Part shown: in pieces, positions 7,692-16,463 of the stretch
Numbering within the stretch: position 1 is the stretch's first letter
Layout: each line of letters starts with the position of its first letter
Assembly (NCBI RefSeq): GCF_040932485.1
Contig: NZ_JBFRBH010000001.1
Coordinates: 3,212,212 to 3,276,211 of the forward strand
Direction of reading: 5' to 3'
DNA length: 64,000 nucleotides
From: Gymnodinialimonas sp. 202GB13-11
GTDB lineage: Bacteria > Pseudomonadota > Alphaproteobacteria > Rhodobacterales > Rhodobacteraceae
The notes under the pieces: generated by a model
The model's input: the letters and a program-made list of their open reading frames with translations, nothing else
Database searches by the model: none
Told to the model about the DNA's origin: nothing
Position numbers and translations under genes: made by a program

Positions 7692-9476
7692 ATGGAACCC
7701 GCACCCTTCCCCACATGGCCCGACGTCGCCGCCGATCTTGTCGCCACGGCCGCCGGTCGCGCGCCCGCCGATCTTGTCCTGACCAATGCCCGTGTTGTTC
7801 TGGTACAGACACGCGAGGTAATGGACGGCTGCCACGTGGCCGTAAAACAAGGCCGTTTCGCCTATGTCGGGCCGGATGCCACCCATTGCATCTGGCCGGG
7901 AACTGAGGTTCAGGACCTCAGCGGAAAATACCTGATCCCGGGCCTTTGTGATGGTCACATGCACATTGAGTCCGGGATGCTGACGCCCGCCGAATTCGCC
8001 CGCGCCGTGATCCCCCACGGCACGACCAGCATGTTCACCGATCCGCACGAGATCGCCAACGTCTTCGGCCTGCGCGGTGTCCGGCTGATGCATGACGAGG
8101 CGCTGATGCAGCCGGTCAATATCTGGACGCAGATGCCCTCCTGCGCGCCGTCCGCGCCTGGGCTGGAGACGACCGGCTATGAGATCGGGCCAGAGGACGT
8201 GGCCGAAGCGATGGCATGGCCTGGAATCATCGGTCTGGGCGAGATGATGAACTTCCCTGGCGTGGTAAACGGGTCGCAGCAGATGCTGGCCGAAATCGCC
8301 GAGACCCAGAAGGCGGGCAAAACGGTGGGCGGCCATTATGCTTCCCCCGATCTGGGGCCAGCGTTTCATGCCTATGCCGCCGGTGGCCCTGCGGACGACC
8401 ACGAGGGAACCTGCGAGGACGACGCCGTCGCGCGAATGCGGCAGGGGATGCGCTCGATGATCCGCCTGGGCAGCGCTTGGTATGATATCGAAAGCCAGAT
8501 CACTGCGATCACCGAGCGGGGTCTGGACCCGCGAAACATGATCATCTGCACCGACGACTGCTTCGCCAAAACGTTGGTCGAGGATGGCCACATGAACCGC
8601 GCCGTGCGCCACGCGATTGAATGCGGATGCGACCCACTGATCGCGCTGCAGATGGCAACGATCAACACCGCCACCCACTTCGGTCTGGAACGCGAGATTG
8701 GCCAGATCGCCCCGGGGCGGCGCGCGGATATGATCGTGACGTCTGATCTGAAAACCCTGCCGATTGAGGTGGTCTACGGGCGCGGCGTGAAGGTGGCTGA
8801 AAACGGCGCCGTTCTAGCGGACTGCACACATCTGGACTGGCCGGAAGATACCCGTGCTTCGGTCAATCTTGGTAAGACGCTGACTGCACCGGATTTCGAG
8901 ATCCGCTCTGCCGCGGCAACCGTCACTGCAAATGTAATCGGCGTCGTTGAAAATCAGGCCCCGACCAAGGCATTGGTAATGGATCTCCCCGTTCGGGGCG
9001 GCGTGGTCGAGCCCGATGGCATCGCACAAATCGCGCTGGTGGAGCGGCATCGCGGCACCGGCGGTGTGACGAATGGTTTTGTCAGTGGCTTCGGATACGG
9101 GCCTGGGATGGCGATGGCCTCCACCGTGGCCCATGACAGCCACCATATGATTGTGGTGGGCACCGACCGCGCGATGATGGCGGCGGCCGCGAACCGGTTG
9201 GCCGAAGTCGGCGGCGGAGTCACGCTGTGGAAAGATGGAGAAGAACAGGCGCTGGTGGAGTTGCCAATTGCCGGCCTGATGTCGGACGCGCCGGCCATCG
9301 AGGTTGCCGAGAAAGTAACGCACCTTGTCGAGGCGATGGAGGCCGCCGGCTGCACGCTCAACAACGCCTATATGCAGCACTCGCTGTTGGCATTGGTGGT
9401 CATTCCGGAATTGCGGATCAGCGACCTTGGGCTGGTCGACGTGCGCACCTTTGAACTGACCAAGGTGATCCAGTGA
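7692..9476 (+). CDS. ade: Adenine deaminase
   Basis: 594 residues, amidohydrolase superfamily; converts adenine to hypoxanthine and ammonia. Metal-site motif CDGHMHIESGM and the family hallmarks IPHGTTSMFTDPHEIANV and ICTDDCF are intact. The start ATG at 7692 (MEPAPFPTWP) matches the normal N-terminus; the in-frame extension back to 7614 is not expected. Length is normal. The stop overlaps the next gene as GTGA; together with amn two genes on, this makes a salvage route AMP to adenine to hypoxanthine. Confidence 0.94.
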   Translation: MEPAPFPTWPDVAADLVATAAGRAPADLVLTNARVVLVQTREVMDGCHVAVKQGRFAYVGPDATHCIWPGTEVQDLSGKYLIPGLCDGHMHIESGMLTPAEFARAVIPHGTTSMFTDPHEIANVFGLRGVRLMHDEALMQPVNIWTQMPSCAPSAPGLETTGYEIGPEDVAEAMAWPGIIGLGEMMNFPGVVNGSQQMLAEIAETQKAGKTVGGHYASPDLGPAFHAYAAGGPADDHEGTCEDDAVARMRQGMRSMIRLGSAWYDIESQITAITERGLDPRNMIICTDDCFAKTLVEDGHMNRAVRHAIECGCDPLIALQMATINTATHFGLEREIGQIAPGRRADMIVTSDLKTLPIEVVYGRGVKVAENGAVLADCTHLDWPEDTRASVNLGKTLTAPDFEIRSAAATVTANVIGVVENQAPTKALVMDLPVRGGVVEPDGIAQIALVERHRGTGGVTNGFVSGFGYGPGMAMASTVAHDSHHMIVVGTDRAMMAAAANRLAEVGGGVTLWKDGEEQALVELPIAGLMSDAPAIEVAEKVTHLVEAMEAAGCTLNNAYMQHSLLALVVIPELRISDLGLVDVRTFELTKVIQ

Positions 9477-10261
9477 GCTTCTCGGATACATTCAAGGCGC
9501 AACTGCCAAATGGCATGTCTTTACCAGACGCCTTTGCCGACACATTCGACTGGTTGGAGGCTCAGGGATGGGCGGGACAACTGACCTATCACCCTGATCC
9601 TGAAAGCTTCGCACGGAACTATCTGTCGATCTATCCGCCAAAGAAGATGGAACATCCAAATGCCAGCTTTGTTCTGTTTTCCTTCGAGGCCGGTCCACCG
9701 CTGGCGCAACCGCCAAAGGACGTGAAGGATCGATTTGTGAAGCTTGCGACCATCGCTGGCGACGGTGGCATTTTAGCTCTTTGGTTGGATGAAAAGGACG
9801 CGCAACATTTCGTCGTCTTTAACCATGGCATTCCGCATGTCCTGACCCAGGATCCGTTGGTCGCCTTGCAATTTCTGGCGATCGGCTACCCCGAACCTGC
9901 GGCAGCGAACCCAAATCTGACCGCGGAAGAGCAAGCATTACAGGACGGCGGTGATCCGCCTCTATTGCCTGAGGCCTTTCGATCCTTTTTGGAAGAGCGC
10001 TTCGACGTTGTGATCCCCGCACGTGCAAGTGATCTGGGAATCGTCGTTCCGGCGGACGACGCATCCGATCCGGTTCGCGACTATCTGGACCGTTTCATGC
10101 CGGAAGATTCAAGTGCCGCCGCACCCCATATTGAATTCAGCATGCTTGGCCTGGTGCCGGACCAACCCTTTGCTATCACGCCCGAGTTGCGCTCGGTTCT
10201 GTCTGATGCGCAGTTCGATGCAATCCGACAGGCCTTTCCCTATATCTCCGAGGAAGAATGA
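9473..10261 (+). CDS. SMI1/KNR4 (SUKH)-like protein inside purine-salvage operon
   Basis: 262 residues, GTG start overlapping the ade stop and a stop overlapping the amn start, so it is translationally coupled on both sides. The middle segment GDGGILALWLDEKDAQHFVVF...QFLAIGY resembles the core of SMI1/KNR4 (SUKH) domains; no signal peptide, membrane segment or catalytic motif seen. SUKH proteins include many toxin-immunity proteins and some regulators or scaffolds. The operon position argues for a role tied to adenine nucleotide turnover, for example binding or regulating Ade or Amn, but this is inference. Family call is moderate. Confidence 0.6.
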   Translation: MSFSDTFKAQLPNGMSLPDAFADTFDWLEAQGWAGQLTYHPDPESFARNYLSIYPPKKMEHPNASFVLFSFEAGPPLAQPPKDVKDRFVKLATIAGDGGILALWLDEKDAQHFVVFNHGIPHVLTQDPLVALQFLAIGYPEPAAANPNLTAEEQALQDGGDPPLLPEAFRSFLEERFDVVIPARASDLGIVVPADDASDPVRDYLDRFMPEDSSAAAPHIEFSMLGLVPDQPFAITPELRSVLSDAQFDAIRQAFPYISEEE

Positions 10262-11739
10262 CCCAAACCAATCCCAAAGTCCGCTCCCCCAATCAGGGAG
10301 AGCCGCGCAGCTTCACCGATGCCGAGGCGGCCGTCGCGTATTTGCAGAAATTGTACACGGAAGCCGCGGAGTTTCTGTGCGATCGCTTCTCGTCCACACT
10401 GACCGAGGGCGCGCCGGAGGCCACACGGTACCGGGCCTTCTACCCTGAGGTCCGTATCCGCACGACCAGTTTCGCCGGTGTCGATAGCCGGTTGAGCTTT
10501 GGCCACGTATCGGAGCCCGGCATTTATGCAGCCACGATCTCACGTCCGGATCTGTTCGAGAACTACCTGATCCAGCAGATTGGCCTTCTCCTGAAGAACC
10601 ACGGTGTGCCCGTCAGTGTTGGTCCGTCGATGACACCGATGCCAGTGCATTTTGCGGTCGCCAACGACAGCGCCATCAGCGTCCCGCAGGAAGGTGCCGG
10701 TGAATTCACACTGCGTGACGTGTTCGACGTGCCTGATCTGGCGACCACGAACGACGATATCGTCAACGGTACGGGCTTTACTTACGAGGATGGTGCGCAT
10801 CCCTTGGGGCCGTTCACGGCGCAACGCGTCGACTATTCGCTCGCGCGCCTTTCGCACTACACGGCCACGGACCCAAGCCATTTCCAGAACCATGTTCTGT
10901 TCACCAACTACCAGTTCTACGTGGATGAGTTCGAGGCCTATGCCCGCGCACGGTTGGCGAACCCCAATAGCGGCTACACAAGTTTCGTCGCCACCGGAAA
11001 TGTGGAGATCACGGACGCAGAAACCCCTATCGCGCAGCCCGCAAAGATGCCGCAAATGCCGACCTATCACCTGAAACGTGCTGATGGCGGCGGGATCACG
11101 CTGGTCAATATCGGGGTGGGGCCATCCAACGCAAAAACGGCCACCGACCATATTGCAGTTTTGCGGCCCCATGCCTGGCTGATGGTGGGCCATTGCGCGG
11201 GCCTTCGGAATTCGCAGCAGCTTGGCGATTTCGTCTTGGCACATGCCTATCTGCGAGAGGACAAGGTCCTTGACGATGACCTCCCGGTTTGGGTGCCGGT
11301 GCCTGCGCTGGCTGAATTGCAGGTGGCGTTGGAAACGGCCGTGGCAAATGTGACGGAGCTTGAGGGCTTTGACCTCAAGCGGATCATGCGAACCGGCACG
11401 GTTGCCAGCTTCGACAATCGCAATTGGGAGCTTCGGGACCAAACCGGACCGGTGCAGCGCCTAAGCCAATCGCGGGCCGTCGCGCTCGACATGGAAAGTG
11501 CGACTATCGCAGCCAATGGGTTCCGCTTCCGTGTGCCTTATGGGACGTTGCTGTGCGTGTCGGACAAGCCGCTCCATGGTGAATTGAAGCTGCCCGGCAT
11601 GGCCTCTGACTTCTACAAGACGCAGGTTGCGCGGCACCTGCTGATCGGAATTTGCGCCATGGAACACTTGCGAGAGATGCCTTTGGAGCGCCTTCACAGC
11701 CGGAAATTGCGGTCATTCCAGGAGACTGCATTCCTTTAA
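10258..11739 (+). CDS. amn: AMP nucleosidase
   Basis: 493 residues; hydrolyses AMP to adenine and ribose 5-phosphate. The N-terminal Amn-specific domain (about 1-190) is followed by a nucleoside-phosphorylase fold; motifs include VNIGVGPSNAKTATDHIAVLRP and ALDMESATIAANGFRFRVPYGTLLCVSDKPLHGE, where Glu of the DMES motif contacts ribose and SDKP ends the active site. Length matches the E. coli enzyme. ATGA overlap with the SUKH-like gene completes a three-gene operon with ade. Confidence 0.95.
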   Translation: MTQTNPKVRSPNQGEPRSFTDAEAAVAYLQKLYTEAAEFLCDRFSSTLTEGAPEATRYRAFYPEVRIRTTSFAGVDSRLSFGHVSEPGIYAATISRPDLFENYLIQQIGLLLKNHGVPVSVGPSMTPMPVHFAVANDSAISVPQEGAGEFTLRDVFDVPDLATTNDDIVNGTGFTYEDGAHPLGPFTAQRVDYSLARLSHYTATDPSHFQNHVLFTNYQFYVDEFEAYARARLANPNSGYTSFVATGNVEITDAETPIAQPAKMPQMPTYHLKRADGGGITLVNIGVGPSNAKTATDHIAVLRPHAWLMVGHCAGLRNSQQLGDFVLAHAYLREDKVLDDDLPVWVPVPALAELQVALETAVANVTELEGFDLKRIMRTGTVASFDNRNWELRDQTGPVQRLSQSRAVALDMESATIAANGFRFRVPYGTLLCVSDKPLHGELKLPGMASDFYKTQVARHLLIGICAMEHLREMPLERLHSRKLRSFQETAFL

Positions 11740-11781
11740 CAGGACAAAAATCGCCGATTCCCCATATTTTTCTGCCTAAAA

Positions 11782-11803
11782 CCCACACGAGGCGTTGTGT
11801 GGG
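11782..11803 (+). terminator. Hairpin after amn
   Basis: CCCACAC-8-GTGTGGG, a perfect 7-bp stem 40 bases past the amn stop. No T run follows, so termination would be weak; it overlaps the proposed -35 box of the HU promoter. Confidence 0.4.
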
Positions 11804-11823
11804 CCCACAATATTCGGTTAGCT
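11795..11823 (+). promoter_or_regulatory. Candidate sigma-70 promoter of the HU gene
   Basis: TTGTGT, a 17-base spacer and TTAGCT, ending about 50 bases before the HU start. Both boxes are imperfect matches; spacing is optimal. Confidence 0.4.
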
Positions 11824-11875
11824 TCGCCGCAACCGGCCCTAGGGCTCGGGGGATAGAATGCAGGAGAATAATACC

Positions 11876-12166
11876 ATGGCAACCAAACCCATGACCAAGA
11901 CCCAACTCGTCGCCGCTCTGGCCGAAGAGATGGGCGCAGACAAAAAAGCTGCTGGTGCAGCGCTGGACGCAGTGACCGCAGTTGTCACCAAGGAAGTTTC
12001 TAACGGCGGCGCCGTGACCCTTCCCGGCATCGGCAAGGTCTATTGCCGCGAGCGTCCTGAGCGCATGGTTCGCAACCCCGCCACGGGCGAGCAGATCAAG
12101 AAAGAAGCCGACAAGCAGGTCAAGATGACCATTGCCAAGGCACTTAAGGATTCCGTGAACGGCTAA
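11876..12166 (+). CDS. HU-family DNA-binding protein
   Basis: 96 residues, nucleoid-associated dimeric DNA-bending protein. The start is the ATG at 11876 with an AGGAG site at proper distance; an earlier ATG at 11858 overlaps that SD. The beta-arm region ...PGIGKVYCRERPERMVRNPATGEQI carries the conserved RNPATGE and the C-terminus is Lys-rich. It differs from classical HU in the Cys and the RERPERM arm, a form common in Rhodobacterales; which of several HU/IHF-like paralogues it is cannot be said. Followed by a strong terminator. Confidence 0.88.
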   Translation: MATKPMTKTQLVAALAEEMGADKKAAGAALDAVTAVVTKEVSNGGAVTLPGIGKVYCRERPERMVRNPATGEQIKKEADKQVKMTIAKALKDSVNG

Positions 12167-12188
12167 TTGCTGTCCACATGAAGACGTG

Positions 12189-12224
12189 AAAGGGTCGCGC
12201 CTGAGAAGGGCGCGGCCCTTTTGC
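12189..12224 (+). terminator. Rho-independent terminator of the HU gene
   Basis: AAGGGTCGCGCC and GGCGCGGCCCTT form a 12-bp stem with one G-T pair and a 7-base loop, followed by TTTT. Starts 23 bases after the HU stop. Confidence 0.85.
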
Positions 12225-12241
12225 TTTGACGGGGGCAGGAT

Positions 12242-13111
12242 ATGGACGTGCGCGCGGTTCTGATGGGGCTGACCTTTGCCCTGATCTGGTCATCCGCGTT
12301 TTCCTCGGCCCGGATCATCGTCGAGGCGGCACCACCCCTGTTTTCCCTTTCGGCGCGCTTTGCGATTTCTGGCCTGATCGGCGTGGGCATTGCCTGGGCA
12401 TTGGGGCAAGGGTTCAACCTAACGCGCAGCCAATGGCGGGCGGTTCTGATCTTCGGCATCTGCCAGAACGCGATCTATCTGGGCCTAAACTTCGTTGCGA
12501 TGCAGACGATTGAGGCTTCCCTTGCCGCGATTATTGCATCGACCATGCCATTGCTGGTGGCGCTGGCGAACTGGACCATCTTCAAGGAACGCCTGCCCGT
12601 GATGGGCATTTTCGGAATGGTCGCGGGCTTCGCAGGCGTTGCGCTGATCATGGCGCAGCGGTTCGAAGGCGGCGCTGACCCGTTCGCGATTGGCTTATGT
12701 ATGATCGCAGCCGTGGCGCTGGCGGCCGCCACTTTGACCGTCAAGAGCGCCTCAAGCGACGGCGGCAATCTGTTGATGATCGTGGGCTTGCAGATGCTGG
12801 TGGGCTCCATCGCGTTGCTGTTCCCCGCGCTCGCGCTGGAGGAATTGGTCGTCGAATGGACCACGCCGTTCATCCTCGCTTTCATCTACACCACGTTGAT
12901 GCCGGGCCTAGCGGCAACCTTCATCTGGTTCCTTCTGGTGGGCCGTATCGGGCCGACGCGGGCCGCGACCTATCACTTCCTGAACCCGGTGTTCGGGGTC
13001 GCGATTGCCTACGTGCTACTGTCTGAACAGCTCAGCTGGATCGACGCGGTCGGCGTGGCGATTATTGCAGGCGGTATCCTCGCGGTGCAGCGGGCGCGCA
13101 TCGCAACCTGA
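12242..13111 (+). CDS. EamA/DMT-family transporter
   Basis: 289 residues with ten hydrophobic helices in two EamA repeats (about 1-140 and 150-285). The second repeat ends with the typical RAATYHFLNPVFGVAIAYVLLSEQLSW signature. Drug/metabolite exporters of this kind efflux amino acids or small metabolites; the substrate is unknown. It is the first gene after the HU terminator and is not coupled to ccdA (57-base gap). Confidence 0.88.
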   Translation: MDVRAVLMGLTFALIWSSAFSSARIIVEAAPPLFSLSARFAISGLIGVGIAWALGQGFNLTRSQWRAVLIFGICQNAIYLGLNFVAMQTIEASLAAIIASTMPLLVALANWTIFKERLPVMGIFGMVAGFAGVALIMAQRFEGGADPFAIGLCMIAAVALAAATLTVKSASSDGGNLLMIVGLQMLVGSIALLFPALALEELVVEWTTPFILAFIYTTLMPGLAATFIWFLLVGRIGPTRAATYHFLNPVFGVAIAYVLLSEQLSWIDAVGVAIIAGGILAVQRARIAT

Positions 13112-13168
13112 GCGTGTCTCACGAACGTTTCATGTGACAGCCACGCCCTGCTGCGGCATGACGCCTTC

Positions 13169-13882
13169 ATGGAATTCATCCTCGCATATGGCGCGGGCCT
13201 TTTGACGCTGATCAACCCGTGCGTTTTGCCGGTCTTGCCGATCGTGCTTGCAGGCTCCCTGCAATCCAGCCGTTATGGCCCGCTGGCTTTGGCCGGTGGC
13301 ATGGGACTTGCCTTTGTCACCCTTGGCTTCGGGATCATCGCGGCGGGGCATCTGGTGGGCTTGCGTGAGGAAACCGTCAGCACAGCTGGCGCGATCCTGA
13401 TGATGGTCTTCGGTGCCGTGCTGATGGTGCCACAACTCTCCGCCCGATTTGCGACCGCCACGGGCGGCTTTGCGGAACGCGCCGATGACGGAATGCGCAA
13501 CATGTCGACCGATGGCTGGCAGGGGCAATTCCTGGGCGGCCTGCTTCTGGGCGCGGTCTGGAGCCCATGCGTCGGCCCCGTCCTTGGCTCAGCCATTTCA
13601 TTGGCCTCCCAAGGCGAAGAGCTTTTGCGCGCCTTCTTCATCATGGTGTCTTTTGCCCTCGGGATCGGCACCGTGATCCTCGCGCTCGGCTATGGTGCGC
13701 GGGCCGCGCTGCAAAAGCGCATGGGGACGCTACGCAAGTTCGCTCAATCCTCTCGCCCGATCCTGGGCGCTGTGTTTTTCCTTGTCGGTCTTGCGATCTA
13801 TATGCGTTGGCATCTGATGGCTGAAATCTGGCTGCTGGATCGTATGCCGATCTGGCTGCAGGACCTGTCCGTTTCCCTCTGA
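13169..13882 (+). CDS. ccdA: CcdA-type thiol-disulfide transmembrane protein
   Basis: 237 residues, six hydrophobic helices, with the redox pair in NPCVLP (Cys18, helix 1) and SPCVGP (Cys134, helix 4), the defining DsbD/CcdA motif. Such proteins carry reducing equivalents from cytosolic thioredoxin to periplasmic acceptors. The next gene, 18 bases downstream, encodes an exported thioredoxin-like protein with CSTC, the obvious acceptor. They may serve cytochrome c maturation or periplasmic disulfide reduction. Confidence 0.88.
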   Translation: MEFILAYGAGLLTLINPCVLPVLPIVLAGSLQSSRYGPLALAGGMGLAFVTLGFGIIAAGHLVGLREETVSTAGAILMMVFGAVLMVPQLSARFATATGGFAERADDGMRNMSTDGWQGQFLGGLLLGAVWSPCVGPVLGSAISLASQGEELLRAFFIMVSFALGIGTVILALGYGARAALQKRMGTLRKFAQSSRPILGAVFFLVGLAIYMRWHLMAEIWLLDRMPIWLQDLSVSL

Positions 13883-13900
13883 CCCTTACGGAGAATGAAT

Positions 13901-14296
13901 ATGAATCGTCGCATGCTTCTTGCCGCCGCAGCGGCCCTGACCCTGGCGCCCTTTGCGGCGCAAGCGAACATGATCGACTATACACCCGGCGCCGCCGAAC
14001 AGGCGATAAATGCGGGCGAAACCGTGATGCTGGATTTCGCAGCTGATTGGTGTTCGACCTGCCGCAGTCAGGAACGAACGATCAATGCGCTGCTTGAAAG
14101 CAACCCGGCCTATGGTGAAGCGATCACGATCTACCGGGTGGATTGGGATGACTACGGAAATGGTGCGCTGGCCAGCCAGTTGAACATCCCGCGTCGCTCG
14201 ACCCTCGTGATGTTCCGCGACGGGGCTGAGGTTGCCCGCATCGTCGCTGGCACGCGCGAGGCAGACATTCGCGCCTTGATGGACGCGGGGCTGTAA
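13901..14296 (+). CDS. Exported thioredoxin-like protein
   Basis: 131 residues with a signal peptide (MNRRMLLAAAAAL..., ending AQA) and a thioredoxin fold with active site WCSTC (Cys51, Cys54). The start is the ATG at 13901, seven bases after GGAG; the ATG at 13895 lies too close to that SD. The layout resembles the C-terminal domain of DsbD released as a separate periplasmic protein, fed by CcdA directly upstream. Exact client proteins are unknown. Confidence 0.85.
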   Translation: MNRRMLLAAAAALTLAPFAAQANMIDYTPGAAEQAINAGETVMLDFAADWCSTCRSQERTINALLESNPAYGEAITIYRVDWDDYGNGALASQLNIPRRSTLVMFRDGAEVARIVAGTREADIRALMDAGL

Positions 14297-14302
14297 CACC
14301 CC

Positions 14303-15007
14303 TCAAATCTCGCCGTCTGTGGTGGCCACGACGGCGAGGTTGTCCAACGTCCAGGACGCCCCTTCGGACGGATCGGAAGCCAAGCCGAGTAATAAGATGT
14401 CAGCTGCAGGCGCCGTCTGCAGCGCTATGTGAAGCGTCACGATCGCCTCTTCCGTTGCCGTTGGAAGCGCAGGCTCAGCAGGGCGCGGCGATATGAGCGT
14501 CTGGTCGACAAGCACATCAATGTCAGCCCCCTCAGGGACGGCGGCATCGGTCGGGATCTGATCCCCGTTACGGGCCCCAAGCGTGATCGCAACAGTTTCT
14601 GACCCATCCAGAGAAACGCGAAGCACATCCCTTTCGGACCATCCACCTAGCAGGTGAATGTCAAAGCTGACCCGCACGGACTGAGTATCTATCGGCAGGC
14701 GAAAGCTCCGCTCGACCGGCTCATCGGTGAAAGGGCCCAGAACGGGGCCAAGTCCGGTCAGGCGTTCAGACGTGGTTGCAGGCGACCATTCCCCACCGCC
14801 AAAGCTGAAATCTTCAAACGCAAGAAGGTCGTCAGCGGTGTTCAAAGCAAGCAGGCCGTGCTGTTGGCGCAGGGCGTGCGGTTCGGTTGTGATACGGATG
14901 AAGGCGCCTATGCAGACAAGCATGACAAACAACGCGACAACCAGAAGCATCCCGTCGATTGAAATCAGTGCGCGTTCCGCGCGACCCTGTCGAGCATTCT
15001 GCCCCAT
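14303..15007 (-). CDS. Membrane-anchored hypothetical protein
   Basis: 234 residues: a basic N-terminus, one hydrophobic segment at about 17-42, then a soluble region with strand-rich pattern (FSFGGGEWSPATT..., VRVSFDIHLLGGW, WTLDNLAVV) resembling a jelly-roll/lectin-like fold, facing the periplasm. No catalytic motif recognised. Convergent with the thioredoxin gene (6-base gap). Family unknown to me; probably a Rhodobacterales-specific envelope protein. The 147 bases between it and aroC show no clear signal. Confidence 0.6.
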   Translation of the reverse strand: MGQNARQGRAERALISIDGMLLVVALFVMLVCIGAFIRITTEPHALRQQHGLLALNTADDLLAFEDFSFGGGEWSPATTSERLTGLGPVLGPFTDEPVERSFRLPIDTQSVRVSFDIHLLGGWSERDVLRVSLDGSETVAITLGARNGDQIPTDAAVPEGADIDVLVDQTLISPRPAEPALPTATEEAIVTLHIALQTAPAADILLLGLASDPSEGASWTLDNLAVVATTDGEI

Positions 15008-15154
15008 GAGACATCCATTGGCTTACCCCAGCATGTCCTGTCTTTTGCCGAAATGTGGCGGAAAAAAGGCGGGGAAATGGCGGGATTGCCACATTGTTCA
15101 AAGCCGCGAACAAATGCGCTGCGTCAGCATGAATTGGCTGATGTTTAGCAAAAA

Positions 15155-16249
15155 CTAACCGATTTCGCCGCGGTTAACGCCCACTTGCCCACGGTGGAGC
15201 AGCATGTGATCGAGCAGGATACAGGCCATCATCGCCTCACCCACAGGCACCGCGCGGATGCCGACGCAGGGATCGTGCCGCCCTTTCGTCACAATCTCGG
15301 TCGCCTCACCCGATTTCGTGATTGTCTTGCGTGGCGTCAGGATGGAGGAGGTCGGTTTGACCGCGAACCGCACGACAACGTCCTGCCCGGTGGAGATCCC
15401 GCCAAGGATACCACCCGCATGGTTTGAGGAATATTGCGGCCCGTCCGGCCCCATCGTGATCTCGTCTGCATTCGCGGTGCCGGTCAGGGCGGCGGCGGCC
15501 ATACCGTCGCCAATCTCAACGCCCTTCACGGCGTTAATCGACATCATGCCAGCGGCCAGATCAGTATCGAGCTTGCCGTAGATCGGCGCGCCCAAACCGG
15601 CGGGAACGCCGCTTGCGCGGACCTCGATCACCGCGCCGACGCTGTCACCGGATTTGCGCAGCGCATCAAGGTAGTCGGCCCAATCTTCCGCCGCCGTCGC
15701 ATCCGGGGCCCAGAACGGGTTGTTCTCGACCTCTGCCAAATCAATGCCCGACACACGCCGATCGCCCATCTGCACCATGTAGCCGGTGATCTTCAGATCC
15801 GGGGCCATCTCGGCCAGGGCAGCCCGCGCAACGCCACCAGCCGCGACACGCGCAGCTGTCTCGCGCGCCGAAGAGCGTCCGCCGCCGCGATAGTCGCGAA
15901 TGCCGTATCTCTGCCAATAGGTGATATCGGCATGGCCGGGGCGAAACTTCTCGACAATGTCGCCGTAATCCTTCGACCGCTGATCCGTGTTGCGGATCAT
16001 CAGCTGGATGGGTGTTCCGGTACTCTGCCCCTCAAACACGCCCGACAGGATCTCAACCTCATCGGGTTCGCGCCGCTGGGTCGTGTACTTGTTCTGACCG
16101 GGCTTGCGGCGATCCAGCCAGTGTTGGATGGCGGACGCCTCAATCGGCACGCCGGGCGGGCAGCCATCGACCGTTGCCCCGAGGGCGGGACCGTGGCTTT
16201 CGCCCCAGGTGGTGACGCGGAACAGGTGACCGTAGGAATTCATGCTCAT
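15155..16249 (-). CDS. aroC: Chorismate synthase
   Basis: 364 residues; last shikimate-pathway step, EPSP to chorismate, using reduced FMN. Conserved segments include [10 protein letters not shown], the RPGHAD motif, the [16 protein letters not shown] segment and [13 protein letters not shown]. Start chosen at the ATG at 16249 ([13 protein letters not shown]); the in-frame extension to 16315 is not part of the family, and Met at 16243 is a close alternative. Divergent from the thiamine operon. Confidence 0.95.
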   Translation of the reverse strand: MSMNSYGHLFRVTTWGESHGPALGATVDGCPPGVPIEASAIQHWLDRRKPGQNKYTTQRREPDEVEILSGVFEGQSTGTPIQLMIRNTDQRSKDYGDIVEKFRPGHADITYWQRYGIRDYRGGGRSSARETAARVAAGGVARAALAEMAPDLKITGYMVQMGDRRVSGIDLAEVENNPFWAPDATAAEDWADYLDALRKSGDSVGAVIEVRASGVPAGLGAPIYGKLDTDLAAGMMSINAVKGVEIGDGMAAAALTGTANADEITMGPDGPQYSSNHAGGILGGISTGQDVVVRFAVKPTSSILTPRKTITKSGEATEIVTKGRHDPCVGIRAVPVGEAMMACILLDHMLLHRGQVGVNRGEIG

Positions 16250-16315
16250 GGTCCCGGGGATTAGCGGTGCGGCGCCCGATGGACAAGCCCGCAGCTTTGC
16301 CCTAGCTGTTGTCAC

Positions 16316-16413
16316 ACCTCGGGGGGGCTACGCGCATCTGACGATACGCTGGCCTGAGATTGCGAAAGCTGACCCGTTGAACCTGAACCGGTTAGAACCG
16401 GCGGAGGGAAGGT
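16316..16413 (+). promoter_or_regulatory. TPP riboswitch (THI element)
   Basis: Contains the invariant TPP-aptamer blocks in order: a GGGG-rich 5' strand (16321), CTGAGA (16354-16359), ACCCG (16372), TTGAACCTGA with the following P5 hairpin CCGG-TTAGAA-CCGG, and GGAGGGAAGGT closing P1 with ACCT at 16316. It leads the thiBPQ operon, whose start is about 50 bases on. No T run follows, so control is probably at translation (masking of GGAGG at 16452), which is inference. Confidence 0.93.
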
Positions 16414-16463
16414 TTACGGCTTAGCCAGACTTCACTTCGCCCACAGTTATTGGAGGAGTGAGG

